Assembly (NCBI GenBank): GCA_018268255.1
Contig: JAFDWX010000007.1
Span: 89,178-153,177 of the forward strand
Source: Armatimonadota bacterium
Lineage (GTDB): Bacteria; Armatimonadota; Fimbriimonadia; Fimbriimonadales; Fimbriimonadaceae
DNA length: 64,000 nucleotides
Direction of reading: 5' to 3'
A program made the translations under genes and the position numbers. Every line of letters starts with the position of its first letter. The stretch's first letter is position 1. A model generated the notes under the pieces. It made no database searches, was not told where the DNA came from, and saw nothing but the letters and a program-made list of their open reading frames with translations. Of the stretch, positions 17,103-25,576 are shown one piece after another.

Positions 17103-18140
17103 ATGGGCGCCACGATCAAGGATATTGCAAAGGCCGCGGGAGTTTCATCTGCCACGGTAAGCAAGGTCCTGCATGATTCGGGCGCAAACATTCGCGTCAG
17201 CAAGGAACGAGCCGAGCACATTCGAGAAGTTGCGCACAAGCTCAACTACGTACCGAATGTGCTCGCTCGGAATCTTCGCAAGGGAGCGACCCGCAACATA
17301 GGTCTTGTGTTTGAAAACTTCGGTTCAATCGCAGCGGGGCCGCTCTACTATGCGGAGATGTTCGACGGTATCACATCCGTCCTTTTTGCCGAGCACTACC
17401 GCCTCACAATCCTCCCCGAAATCGACCCTGACACCGGCCACAAGGAGCTTGCGAACGGGCAGTTGGACGGCGTGATTTGGTGCAAATTCGTCGAAAACCA
17501 GGCAACGAATCAAATGTTGCGCAAAGCGGCGCTACCCTGCGTCGCGCTCAACACCTTGGAGACGAATGTGCCACCCAACGCAGTATCGGTAATGTGCGAC
17601 AACCTTGGTGGAGCTGAACTCGTTGTGGATCATCTGACCCAACTGGGCCATACACAAATCGCGTTTGTGAACGAAATCCGAGAGGAAGAAACGCCGGATT
17701 CCATTGGGCGTCTCTCTGGGTTCATTCGAAGCATGAACGAAAGAGGTCTCGCAGTCCACCAAGACGACATCCTTACATGGAGCTTTGAGGCGACCGAGTT
17801 TGTCAGTTGGTGGGCGAAGAAACCACCCCACACGGCTCTGTTCATTTGGAACGAAGGCCAGGCTTCAAGAGTCCTGCGCCGAGCCTTGGATGCAGGCGTC
17901 GAGATTCCGCGGGAGCTGAGCGTCGTCGGATTTGACAGCACGGCCTTTTCCGAAACAACCCATCCACCCCTCACGGCTGTCAACCAACCCATTCGCGAAA
18001 TGGCGCGTTACGCCGCAAACGTTTTATTGAACTTGATCTCGGGACAAGTGCCCGAATCACACTCTGTCACCTTCCCCGTCACGCTCGACGTCCGGGGCTC
18101 AACCCAAGCGCTCACTCAGAGCCGAGTCAGCAATCCATGA
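17103..18140 (+). CDS. LacI/GalR-family transcription regulator
   Basis: 345 residues: an N-terminal helix-turn-helix with hinge helix (TIKDIAKAAGVSSATVSKVLHD...LNYVPNVLARNLRKG, residues 4-60) followed by a periplasmic-binding-like sensor domain (NIGLVFENFGSIAAGPLYYAEMFDGI, VVGFDSTAFSETTHPPLTAVNQP). Usual role: repression relieved by a sugar or related ligand. Its stop overlaps the next start (ATGA), coupling it to a pilin-like gene, and a GH5 glucanase follows, which points to carbohydrate-responsive control. The ligand is unknown. Confidence 0.93.
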   Translation: MGATIKDIAKAAGVSSATVSKVLHDSGANIRVSKERAEHIREVAHKLNYVPNVLARNLRKGATRNIGLVFENFGSIAAGPLYYAEMFDGITSVLFAEHYRLTILPEIDPDTGHKELANGQLDGVIWCKFVENQATNQMLRKAALPCVALNTLETNVPPNAVSVMCDNLGGAELVVDHLTQLGHTQIAFVNEIREEETPDSIGRLSGFIRSMNERGLAVHQDDILTWSFEATEFVSWWAKKPPHTALFIWNEGQASRVLRRALDAGVEIPRELSVVGFDSTAFSETTHPPLTAVNQPIREMARYAANVLLNLISGQVPESHSVTFPVTLDVRGSTQALTQSRVSNP

Positions 18141-19063
18141 AACGATCCAATGCATTTACGCTCATAGAGCTGCTCGTCGTTATCGCGATCATAGCCATCC
18201 TTGCAGCGATTCTCTTCCCTGTCTTTGCACAAGCCAAAGAAGCAGCCAAGAAGACAACGTCGCTCAGCAATATCAAGCAGTTGGCTACAGGGGTCGCCAT
18301 GTACCAAAACGATTCCGATGACTACATGCCACAAAGCGAATATGGACGGGGCACCGTCCAGTTCCCGCACGTGACATGGGCTACGGCAATCTTCCCATAT
18401 GTCAAGAACGGAGACTATAACGCCAACGAAGGTCCCACGGGTAACACCATGGCCCTCTCGTTTGCCGATGATGGCCTCTATCGAAGCCCAGGCAATCCGC
18501 GACCTCGACAGGTCGGAGAAAGCGCGGGAGACTTTGGCTACGGTGTTCACCACTCGATGTTTGCCGACAACTACTGGCATGCAGGTCAAACCGGCGACCC
18601 AGTTGCGAATACATCCATTTCTCCTGCCCAGTTGGATTCTCCCTCTGACAAGGTCATGATGATGGAAAAGGGTTCCAACAACACCGGCAACAACTGGAAC
18701 TATCCTTGGTTCCACGACTGGCAGCAGATGTGGGTCGGCGCGATTCTCGGAACGGCTGGAGACCCCAGCACGATCAAGCGCGACGGCGTGGACGTTTACA
18801 ATCCATCCTCACCGATGTACGATCCCCGCTTCGACAGTGACTGCGGTGCCTCTTCGGCAGGTAACTGGGAGTGCGCTGCGCACGCTCGCTATCGCTATGC
18901 GAAGAGCGACCCAATGGCATTTGCCGACACCCACGCCAAGGCAATTGGCAAGGGTCAACTTAAGTGGTTTGCGAACATCTGGATTGATCGACGCAATCAA
19001 CTCAATAACGATCACTACGGCTACCTGAACGGCTCCGGCTGGGGCTTCCCAGGTATTCACTAA
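18137..19063 (+). CDS. type II secretion/type IV pilin-like protein with N-methylation motif
   Basis: 308 residues. It starts with a prepilin cleavage and methylation region: AFTLIELLVVIAIIAILAAI after a short basic leader, with Glu at mature position 5. FPVFAQAKEAAKKTTSLSNIKQL follows, as in the large prepilin-like families of Armatimonadota and Planctomycetota (DUF1559-like). The body contains a YQNDSDDYMP segment and ends in an FADTHAKAIGKGQLKWF block, a typical C-terminal signature of this group. Probably a minor pseudopilin or surface protein processed by PilD; exact role unknown. The ATGA overlap with lacI suggests translational coupling. Confidence 0.88.
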   Translation: MKRSNAFTLIELLVVIAIIAILAAILFPVFAQAKEAAKKTTSLSNIKQLATGVAMYQNDSDDYMPQSEYGRGTVQFPHVTWATAIFPYVKNGDYNANEGPTGNTMALSFADDGLYRSPGNPRPRQVGESAGDFGYGVHHSMFADNYWHAGQTGDPVANTSISPAQLDSPSDKVMMMEKGSNNTGNNWNYPWFHDWQQMWVGAILGTAGDPSTIKRDGVDVYNPSSPMYDPRFDSDCGASSAGNWECAAHARYRYAKSDPMAFADTHAKAIGKGQLKWFANIWIDRRNQLNNDHYGYLNGSGWGFPGIH

Positions 19064-19077
19064 CCTAGATCGTACGG

Positions 19078-19109
19078 CCCCCGCACTCTTTGCAAGGGAG
19101 AGTCGGGGG
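19078..19109 (+). terminator. terminator-like hairpin after the pilin-like gene
   Basis: CCCCCGcACTCT pairs with AGAGTCGGGGG (one unpaired C) around a short loop. There is no long T-run after it, only a pyrimidine-rich stretch, so it may be weak or allow read-through into the GH5 gene. Confidence 0.5.
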
Positions 19110-19134
19110 CTCTCCTTCCCTGCACAATCAAATC

Positions 19135-20301
19135 ATGATCGGATTCTCACTTGCACTTGCCATGACGGCTGCTCCTCTTCCTATCATTTCAACCGACGGG
19201 CTGACCCTCGTCGATTCCAACCACAAAAAAGTCGTCCTCCGCGGAGTCAACCTTGGCGGTTGGCTGGTCGAGGAGATCTGGATGACCCCCTGGGTCAACA
19301 AAGCCTCCGAAACCGCTCCCGAAACGGTTAAGGACCACGTCTCCCTCTGGAAGACCGTCGCTGAGCACACCAGCGATGCCGATTCCCTCCGCGTTCGTGA
19401 AGCCTGGCGTGATAACTGGATCACCCCGTACGACTTCAAGAAGATCAAGGAAGCTGGCCTCAACCACATCCGGCTGCCGTTTTTGGAGAGTCTTCTGGAT
19501 GAAAAGGGCGGCATGGACCGGCTTAAATGGGCGGTCAATCAGGCTCGCGAAAACGGCTTGTATGTCGTGCTGGACATGCATGGTGCTCCTGGCAGTCAGA
19601 ATAATGAGCACCACAGCGGGCAAGAAGGTCGCAACCGCCTGTGGTTTGACGTCGAGAACATCGCCACAATGGAAAAGAAGTGGAAACTCCTGGCAAAGGA
19701 GTTCAAGGACGATTCCACCGTTGCCGTTTACGACATCATGAATGAGCCGATGGGTGCTCCGAACCCGGCCATGCTCCACATCGTTTATGACCGTGTCATC
19801 CGGGCGATCAGGACGGTGGATGCCAAGAAAGTCGTTCTGGTCGACGATGGATACAAAGGTTTTGAGACCACCCCGCATCCCAATCTGGCAGGTTGGACCA
19901 ACGTTGGCTTCTCTCTTCACTTCTACAATTTCGATGCAAAACAGACTGGGGACCACGTCAAGGGACTTCAAGATCGAATTCCAAAGGTGAAGGAACTCCA
20001 GGGCTACCGTAATGCTCCGATGTACATTGGAGAATTTCAGTTGGAGCCGCAGTGGTCAGCGGCAGGTCTCCACGAGTTTACGACCCTGATGACCAAGCAA
20101 GACTGGTCTTGGGCCTTGTGGTCATGGAAGGCCTGTGGAGCCGGCGGTACCGTCGGCAATTGGGGGGTCTACCGACCCAAATCATTCGAGCCGGTGAATC
20201 CGTTTAAGGATTCGGCAGACACCATGATCACGAAGATCAAGGCGTTTCGGTCCGAAAATTGGTTTGCGCCGAACGATCTCCTAGACGCTCTCAAGCCTTG
20301 A
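19135..20301 (+). CDS. secreted glycoside hydrolase family 5 (endo/exo-glucanase-like)
   Basis: 388 residues. A signal peptide (MIGFSLALAMTAAPL) precedes a GH5 barrel with the early signature VLRGVNLGGWLVEEIWMTPW seen in exo-beta-1,3-glucanase-type members. The acid/base Glu is in DIMNEPMG (E204) and the nucleophile Glu in MYIGEFQLEP (E300); HIRLPF and DMHGAPGSQN are also conserved. It should cleave beta-glucans outside the cytoplasm; the exact linkage is unknown. The frame is open to 19090, but the ATG at 19135 begins the signal peptide. It follows the lacI-pilin unit after a weak terminator-like hairpin. Confidence 0.92.
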   Translation: MIGFSLALAMTAAPLPIISTDGLTLVDSNHKKVVLRGVNLGGWLVEEIWMTPWVNKASETAPETVKDHVSLWKTVAEHTSDADSLRVREAWRDNWITPYDFKKIKEAGLNHIRLPFLESLLDEKGGMDRLKWAVNQARENGLYVVLDMHGAPGSQNNEHHSGQEGRNRLWFDVENIATMEKKWKLLAKEFKDDSTVAVYDIMNEPMGAPNPAMLHIVYDRVIRAIRTVDAKKVVLVDDGYKGFETTPHPNLAGWTNVGFSLHFYNFDAKQTGDHVKGLQDRIPKVKELQGYRNAPMYIGEFQLEPQWSAAGLHEFTTLMTKQDWSWALWSWKACGAGGTVGNWGVYRPKSFEPVNPFKDSADTMITKIKAFRSENWFAPNDLLDALKP

Positions 20302-20305
20302 TAGC

Positions 20306-21115
20306 CTAATCCAGTATCAAAGTCTTCCCATCGTATCCAACCTGGATACGATGGGGATTGAGTGCCGCTTCCAATTCTGCGTGTGTCATATCTCCTGCGG
20401 CGGAATGGTGTGTGGTTACCACTGGAGCGGTCGGAGCGAGAATCCCTATCGACCGAAGCCTATTGACCGTGGCGATGCACTCGTTCACGTCTAGGTGTCC
20501 ATAGTAAGCAGTCGGAACTCGGCCCTCGGTGCACTCGATGACCATCGCGTCGATCCTTTGTCCCACCAGGAACTCCCACGTTTCATCCAGTGGGATGCCC
20601 GTATCCGTGGCATAGAAAAATGTCTTACCCTCGGATTGGATCAGCAGATTCTGGCTGTCCTCATCTAGCTTGTGGTTTGCCTTGACCGGGGTGATTGTAT
20701 AACCCATGTGCTCAAACGGACAAAAGCTCTTTGTGAGGACGAGTTCAATGGGCCATTCGGGATAGCGCTCCCAAATCTTGTCCGCCACTGCTTGGTTGCA
20801 GAAAATCGTGAATGGTAGATACTCCTCCTTGGTGAAGGGGTAGAGGGCGTATTGAAGTTCGTTTCGGGCCAAGTGATCGTCATGCGAGTGCGTGAAGATC
20901 ACAGCAGACCAGTCGCGTGGATTGAGTCCTTGATCGGTCACTTGGAACCAAGTGTCGGGGCCAAAATCGAGCTTGAGGTGTCCGTCAACAAGGGCCGATG
21001 TGCGAGTGCGCCTATCCTTACCCCCCAGCTCGCGTGCCAAGACATCCACTCGGGTTTCGCCAAAAAGAGATGGCACGCCATCAGCCCCTCCGGTACCCAA
21101 TAGATGCACTTTCAT
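20306..21115 (-). CDS. MBL-fold metal-dependent hydrolase (PhnP-like)
   Basis: 269 residues. Metallo-beta-lactamase fold with the metal ligands in THSHDDH, a downstream His in ANHKLDE, Asp in YATDTG, and His in THHSAAG. The N-terminus MKVHLLGTGGADGVPS is typical of PhnP/RNase Z-like phosphodiesterases. The substrate is unknown; cyclic phosphate or phosphodiester cleavage is a reasonable guess. It follows the DUF1015 gene by 23 bases on the same strand, so they are probably cotranscribed. Confidence 0.88.
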   Translation of the reverse strand: MKVHLLGTGGADGVPSLFGETRVDVLARELGGKDRRTRTSALVDGHLKLDFGPDTWFQVTDQGLNPRDWSAVIFTHSHDDHLARNELQYALYPFTKEEYLPFTIFCNQAVADKIWERYPEWPIELVLTKSFCPFEHMGYTITPVKANHKLDEDSQNLLIQSEGKTFFYATDTGIPLDETWEFLVGQRIDAMVIECTEGRVPTAYYGHLDVNECIATVNRLRSIGILAPTAPVVTTHHSAAGDMTHAELEAALNPHRIQVGYDGKTLILD

Positions 21116-21138
21116 GGTAATTCCCTACCTTACGACGA

Positions 21139-22416
21139 CTAAAAATCGTTCAGAGACCAAAGGACTAGGCCGCTTAGGATCTTCGGGTAATAAAACGTGC
21201 TCTTCTGAGGCATTTTCTCCCCGCCGAGGGCTATCTGGCGCATGTCCTCCACCGTTGGTGGGTTCATCAGAATCGCAAGAGGGGCGCCGTTCTCAACGGC
21301 TTCAACCGCTTCCTGTTCATCGCGAGTGTAGCCAAAGAAATCCAATCCCGTAAGACCCAGAAATTCGCCAAAGATCACATCGTGAAGTATCGTAACATCC
21401 AGTTGCTGCAAGCGGTCAGATCCGTCGCTGTCCACTAGCTTGCCAAGCGCGGCTAAGTCGTTCACCGTCGCGGTAAACCCGGTCCCGCCCGGGATAGCTA
21501 CGCCGAAACTTCTTGCTCCGCCTTCTGCCTTCGCTTCGATCGACTTCATGAGTTCTGAATTCGGACATTCTTGGAGACTGAAGTGCGGTGTGAGTTTGGC
21601 CTTTAGTTCCTCATCAGAGACCGGCATCGTCTTGAGGATGCGATGTGTGGGCAGAAGCACCAGACCAGGGTCGCTCATGCTGCTAAAAGCCATCATCATG
21701 AAGTCCTCTGGAATCAAGTCGTTCGCTTGACCCTTCATCTCTCTGAAGGTGCAAGCCGTTTCGTAGCGGTGATGGCCGTCCGCGATCCAAACTTTCTGCG
21801 ACGCCATCGCCTCGACGATCTGCTTGTTCGCTGCCGCATCTGTGATCACTTCCACCACATGCTGGACACCGTCGTCGGTGGTGACATCGGCGACTTTCTC
21901 GCTCGGAGCGGTTCGTACGAGATCGAGGACTTCCCGATCGTCGTCCTCGTAAAGGCCAAAAATGCACTCCAGGTGCGCTCGAGTAGCCTCCAATATCCTG
22001 AGCCGATCTTCCTTATGTTTGGGGAAGGTCTGCTCGTGTGGCAACACCACTCCTTTGTCGTAGGGCTCAACCTTGATTAGAGCAATGAGTGCGAGACGCT
22101 CCAAACGTTCTGGATGCCCGGGAATATTGAAAAACTGTCGGTACCGATAGAATGCGGGCTTCTCTTCGACCGCGAGTGCACCTTCTTTGCGCCAACTTTC
22201 CAATCGAGATGCGCTGCGCGCGTATTTCACAAACTTGCTGCGGTCATCTGCATTTTGTTCCGGCAGCGTGAGATGCACGATATTACACGGGCTTTTCGCG
22301 GCGAACGCGTCTCGCTCCTCTTGGGAAAGAACATCGTATGGAGGAGCAACGTTAGTGGAAAGTTCTCCAGCGGTGCCGGAAAATCGAAGTCCATGAAACG
22401 GACGGATGGTCGCCAT
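21139..22416 (-). CDS. DUF1015 family protein (SerK-like kinase family)
   Basis: 425 residues from MATIRPFHGLRF, the usual start of DUF1015 proteins; other hallmarks are NVAPPYDVLS, the HEQTFPKHKEDRL region and IADGHHRYETA. The family includes the archaeal free-serine kinase SerK, so an ATP- or ADP-dependent serine kinase is possible but unproven here. The open frame extends to 22668, but that part would overlap the divergent prenyltransferase gene and has no homology-like features. An alternative ATG lies 12 bases upstream at 22428. Confidence 0.88.
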   Translation of the reverse strand: MATIRPFHGLRFSGTAGELSTNVAPPYDVLSQEERDAFAAKSPCNIVHLTLPEQNADDRSKFVKYARSASRLESWRKEGALAVEEKPAFYRYRQFFNIPGHPERLERLALIALIKVEPYDKGVVLPHEQTFPKHKEDRLRILEATRAHLECIFGLYEDDDREVLDLVRTAPSEKVADVTTDDGVQHVVEVITDAAANKQIVEAMASQKVWIADGHHRYETACTFREMKGQANDLIPEDFMMMAFSSMSDPGLVLLPTHRILKTMPVSDEELKAKLTPHFSLQECPNSELMKSIEAKAEGGARSFGVAIPGGTGFTATVNDLAALGKLVDSDGSDRLQQLDVTILHDVIFGEFLGLTGLDFFGYTRDEQEAVEAVENGAPLAILMNPPTVEDMRQIALGGEKMPQKSTFYYPKILSGLVLWSLNDF

Positions 22417-22469
22417 GTCTGAGATCATTTTACCAATCGGGTCCAAAGGCCCACCGGTAAACTGGATGC

Positions 22470-23336
22470 ATGAGCATACAATCGGGACTCTTGGCCCATA
22501 GAAACCGGATCGAGTCTCGTTTGGACGAGTTATTACCCCGAACAGAGCGGGAGCCAAAGCCGTTGTTCGAGGCGATGCGTTACGCCACGCTCGGTGGAGG
22601 CAAACGTCTGAGACCTGCGCTCGCAATGGAATGCTCTCGCGCAGTCGGTGGAGATCCGGAACTCGCACTGGATGCTGGATGCGCCGTAGAGATCGTCCAC
22701 TGCTTCTCGCTCATCCACGATGATCTTCCGGCATTGGATGACGACGATTTGCGTCGAGGAAAGCCAACTTGCCACAAGGTTTTTGGCGAGGCAGTTGCTC
22801 TGCTGGCCGGCGATGCCCTCTTTGCGCTTGCGTTCGAAATACTTGCGCAAGCACCTTCAGGTATCGCCGGAGTGCTGGAGCTGGCGAAGGGCGTTGGCTC
22901 CGCTGGCGTGGTCGGCGGAGAAACGCTGGACATCCTGAGCGAAGGCGGCCCGATGAATGGCGAAGTCCTCAAGCGCATCCATCAAGAGAAGACGGGTGCG
23001 CTCTTTGCATGCACGTGTGCCCTTGGCGCCCTTTGTGCGGGTGCCGATCCGGGCCAAGTTGACGCGTTGAGAGACTACGGGGCGTCGCTTGGGCTGGCTT
23101 TCCAAATTGCCGACGACATCTTGAACGAAACTTCGTCACCCGAAGCTCTTGGAAAGGCCGCAGGGTCAGATAAAGCTCGGGGGAAGCTCACTTGGCCCGC
23201 TACGTTCGGCATTGAACAGGCGAATGCAGATGCACAGAAATGGGCCGCCTACGCTAGGCAATGTCTGGAAAACTTGCCCGGCGAGACTTTCGCACTCGCC
23301 GAGCTTGCGGAGTTCGCGGTTCGCCGCGATAGCTGA
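22470..23336 (+). CDS. ispA: polyprenyl (farnesyl/geranylgeranyl) diphosphate synthase
   Basis: Condenses isopentenyl diphosphate with allylic diphosphates to make C15-C20 prenyl chains for quinones, undecaprenyl and carotenoids; cytosolic. 288 residues. KRLRPAL substrate-binding block, first aspartate-rich motif DDLPALDDDDLRRG, second motif FQIADDILN. The residues before the first motif (HCFSLIHDD) include aromatic and small side chains that set chain length, so C15 or C20 cannot be chosen by eye. It ends exactly where the convergent E1 gene ends; no terminator is seen. Confidence 0.93.
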   Translation: MSIQSGLLAHRNRIESRLDELLPRTEREPKPLFEAMRYATLGGGKRLRPALAMECSRAVGGDPELALDAGCAVEIVHCFSLIHDDLPALDDDDLRRGKPTCHKVFGEAVALLAGDALFALAFEILAQAPSGIAGVLELAKGVGSAGVVGGETLDILSEGGPMNGEVLKRIHQEKTGALFACTCALGALCAGADPGQVDALRDYGASLGLAFQIADDILNETSSPEALGKAAGSDKARGKLTWPATFGIEQANADAQKWAAYARQCLENLPGETFALAELAEFAVRRDS

Positions 23337-25301
23337 CTACGCCAAGGTTTCCCGAATCGCGGCAACCACCCGAGCAGTGTCAGGGAGCGCAGCATACTCG
23401 TAGATCGGGTTGTAGCCGATATGGACATCGTATCTGCTCACGACCTGGGGCGAGGCCAACAGGAGATTGAACATCTCAGGCGTAGAAACGACCTTCGCGA
23501 CGATCGATTGAGCCATACCGCATGTCTCGGTGTCTTCTTGGATCACCACCAAACGTCCGGTCTTCTCAAGTGATTCCTTGACGATTTCGTAGTCGAAGGG
23601 CACGATGGACCGCGGATCGATGATCTCGAGCGAAGCCTCGCCCGCAAGCTGCTGGGCCGCCTCTTCGGCGAGTTCCAACGTGTTGCCCCAGGTCACAACC
23701 GTGACGTCAGTCCCAGACTGCACGATCCGGCCCTTGCCAAACGGCACGGGTTCGACGTTCTTCACTTCGGCTCGCTTTCGGAAGATGTGCTTCGGCACAA
23801 AAACAAAGGTCGGGTCATCTCCGTGGATGGCTGTCCAGAGGAGCCCAGCTGCATCCTCAGGGGTCGAAGGAATCGCGATCCGCAAGCCCGGAGTGTGGGC
23901 AAAATAGGCTTCATTCGCCTGGCTGTGCCAAAGCGAACCGCCCGGCAAGTAGGCTCCATAAGGTGCGTAGATTACACAGGGACACTTCAGGTCGCCGTTG
24001 GTGCGCCATCGCAAGGTCGACATGTTCGAGATGATCTGGTTCCATCCCGGCGGGAAGAAATCTACGAACTGAAGTTCGAAGACCGGCCGCATACCGTATG
24101 CAGCCATTCCGACCGCGATGCCCATGATCGTGGCTTCTGCCAGCGGTGAGTTGTAGACCTGTTTGGGAAACTTCTCGCTGGCGCCCGCAGTGATCTTGAA
24201 CACCCCACCTTTCGGGTCCTGAATATCCTCCCCAAAGAAAATCACCTCTGGATCCTCTTCCAGGGCCTTGTGAAGTGTCTTGTTGATGGAGTCCACCATC
24301 GTCATCGGGCCAGGCTCAATCGGTGGGCGAGTGACGGGTGTCGGTTCTCCCCAGAGCTTATCGAGCACATCCTTTGCTTCCGGTTCGGGTGCCTTTTCGG
24401 CTTTCAGGTAGTCCTCATCGACTTCCTTTTGGATTTCGGCAAGCATCTTTTCGTAGAGCTCTTCGGTGAGTTCACCGCTCGTGAGGAGCTCATTCTTGAG
24501 GAGCATGATCGGGTCGCGCTTGAGCATGGCGTCGATGTCCGCTTGCTCGCGATACACTCGATGATCGTCTGAGCTCGTGTGCGAAGAAAGCCTGTCGAGA
24601 TCGATCCAGAGAATCGTCGGGCCGCCACCGGTTCGGGCTTTGGTCGCAGCCGCTTCAAATTTCTCGTGAACTTCATCGACCACTCTGCCATCGACTTTGA
24701 CCATTCGCTCTTCGCTGAGGATGCCACCTAAGTTGTAAGGCATGAAATGAGCGGTCGGAGTCGAAATGCCGTACTTGTTGTCTTCAATCATGAAGACGAG
24801 GGGAAGCTCTTCCTGAACGGCAAAAGCGATCGCCTCGTAAAACTCACCTTGTCGGCTAGCTGCGTCGCCAACGCTCGCCAGACAAATGGAGTCCTTGCCT
24901 CGGAGCTTCATGCCCCAAGCTGTACCGCAAGCGGGGAGCAATGATCCACCAGTAGGTGTACAGACACTAAAGACGTTGTTTCGGCCGCAGCTGTAGTGTG
25001 CCGGCATCTGGCGGCCAGCACTGCTACTCTCTTTCTTTGCGAGGTAGGCCAGGGCCAACTCATAGTTGGTTAATCCGCGAGCGAGCATCAGAGCGCGGCT
25101 TCGATAGTATGGGAAAAGCCAGTCGTCAGGCCTGAGTGATTCGGCGATCACCGCCAAGGCCTCGTGGCCCATACCGGAGACTTGGAACCATCCTTTGCTT
25201 TGGCGGAGCAAGATGCCTTCTCGGCGATCCCCTTCGCGGCTGAGCATCATAAGGCGGAGGAGTTCAAGCTTATTCACGTTCTTTAGACTGGCTACAGACA
25301 T
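23337..25301 (-). CDS. 2-oxoacid (pyruvate/branched-chain type) dehydrogenase E1, fused alpha and beta
   Basis: Thiamine diphosphate-dependent decarboxylase component of a 2-oxoacid dehydrogenase complex, 654 residues in one chain. Residues 1-300 are the alpha part with the ThDP motif in GDAASRQGEFYEAI...EDNKYGIST. After a linker of about 45 residues comes the beta (transketolase-like) part, starting MTMVDSINKTLHKALEEDPEV, with FGEDIQDPKGGVF and NSPLAEATIMGIAVGMA. No E2 or E3 gene is nearby. The start has a good ribosome-binding site (AAAGGAG, 7 bases before the ATG) and a TATAAT box about 40 bases upstream. Pyruvate versus branched-chain substrate cannot be decided. Confidence 0.92.
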   Translation of the reverse strand: MSVASLKNVNKLELLRLMMLSREGDRREGILLRQSKGWFQVSGMGHEALAVIAESLRPDDWLFPYYRSRALMLARGLTNYELALAYLAKKESSSAGRQMPAHYSCGRNNVFSVCTPTGGSLLPACGTAWGMKLRGKDSICLASVGDAASRQGEFYEAIAFAVQEELPLVFMIEDNKYGISTPTAHFMPYNLGGILSEERMVKVDGRVVDEVHEKFEAAATKARTGGGPTILWIDLDRLSSHTSSDDHRVYREQADIDAMLKRDPIMLLKNELLTSGELTEELYEKMLAEIQKEVDEDYLKAEKAPEPEAKDVLDKLWGEPTPVTRPPIEPGPMTMVDSINKTLHKALEEDPEVIFFGEDIQDPKGGVFKITAGASEKFPKQVYNSPLAEATIMGIAVGMAAYGMRPVFELQFVDFFPPGWNQIISNMSTLRWRTNGDLKCPCVIYAPYGAYLPGGSLWHSQANEAYFAHTPGLRIAIPSTPEDAAGLLWTAIHGDDPTFVFVPKHIFRKRAEVKNVEPVPFGKGRIVQSGTDVTVVTWGNTLELAEEAAQQLAGEASLEIIDPRSIVPFDYEIVKESLEKTGRLVVIQEDTETCGMAQSIVAKVVSTPEMFNLLLASPQVVSRYDVHIGYNPIYEYAALPDTARVVAAIRETLA

Positions 25302-25339
25302 TCAATTTCTCCTTTGAAATGTTCGTCCTTCTACGTCGA

Positions 25340-25345
25340 ATTATA
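25340..25345 (-). promoter_or_regulatory. -10 box of the E1 dehydrogenase promoter
   Basis: Perfect TATAAT on the minus strand preceded by CCGG, 38 bases before the E1 start. The same CCGGTATAAT context precedes the ribosomal operon at 61070. No good -35 match at 17 bases. Confidence 0.55.
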
Positions 25346-25433
25346 CCGGGGAGTGGACAAAGCGAAGCCCAGCGGGTTGGTCCGAGGGCTCGCGCAATAC
25401 TTGGACCCCAACGTTCCGCAGACACCCAGCATC

Positions 25434-25462
25434 TCGCCCCAACCCTCTAGAAACTGGGGCGA
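25434..25462. other. perfect hairpin in the sufB/E1 divergent region
   Basis: TCGCCCCA / TGGGGCGA, eight perfect pairs around a 13-base loop, followed by a small GAGCT/AGCTC hairpin (25467-25482). It lies upstream of the likely promoters of both flanking genes, so it is not a leader of either; it might be an operator or a terminator of something small. No function assigned. Confidence 0.45.
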
Positions 25463-25502
25463 TTCCGAGCTCTCTCAAGCTCGAACCAAGGTGCGAGCAT
25501 GT

Positions 25503-25508
25503 TATACT
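25503..25508 (+). promoter_or_regulatory. probable -10 box of the sufB promoter
   Basis: TATACT on the plus strand, 27 bases before the ATG pair at 25535 and 69 bases before the preferred ATG. The -35 region (TCGAAC at 16 bases) is a poor match. Confidence 0.45.
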
Positions 25509-25576
25509 TTCCAACGTAGTAAGGATTGCTTCGCATGATGCCGGGTTACCCGGGTGGATGCGGGCGAGACACCACA

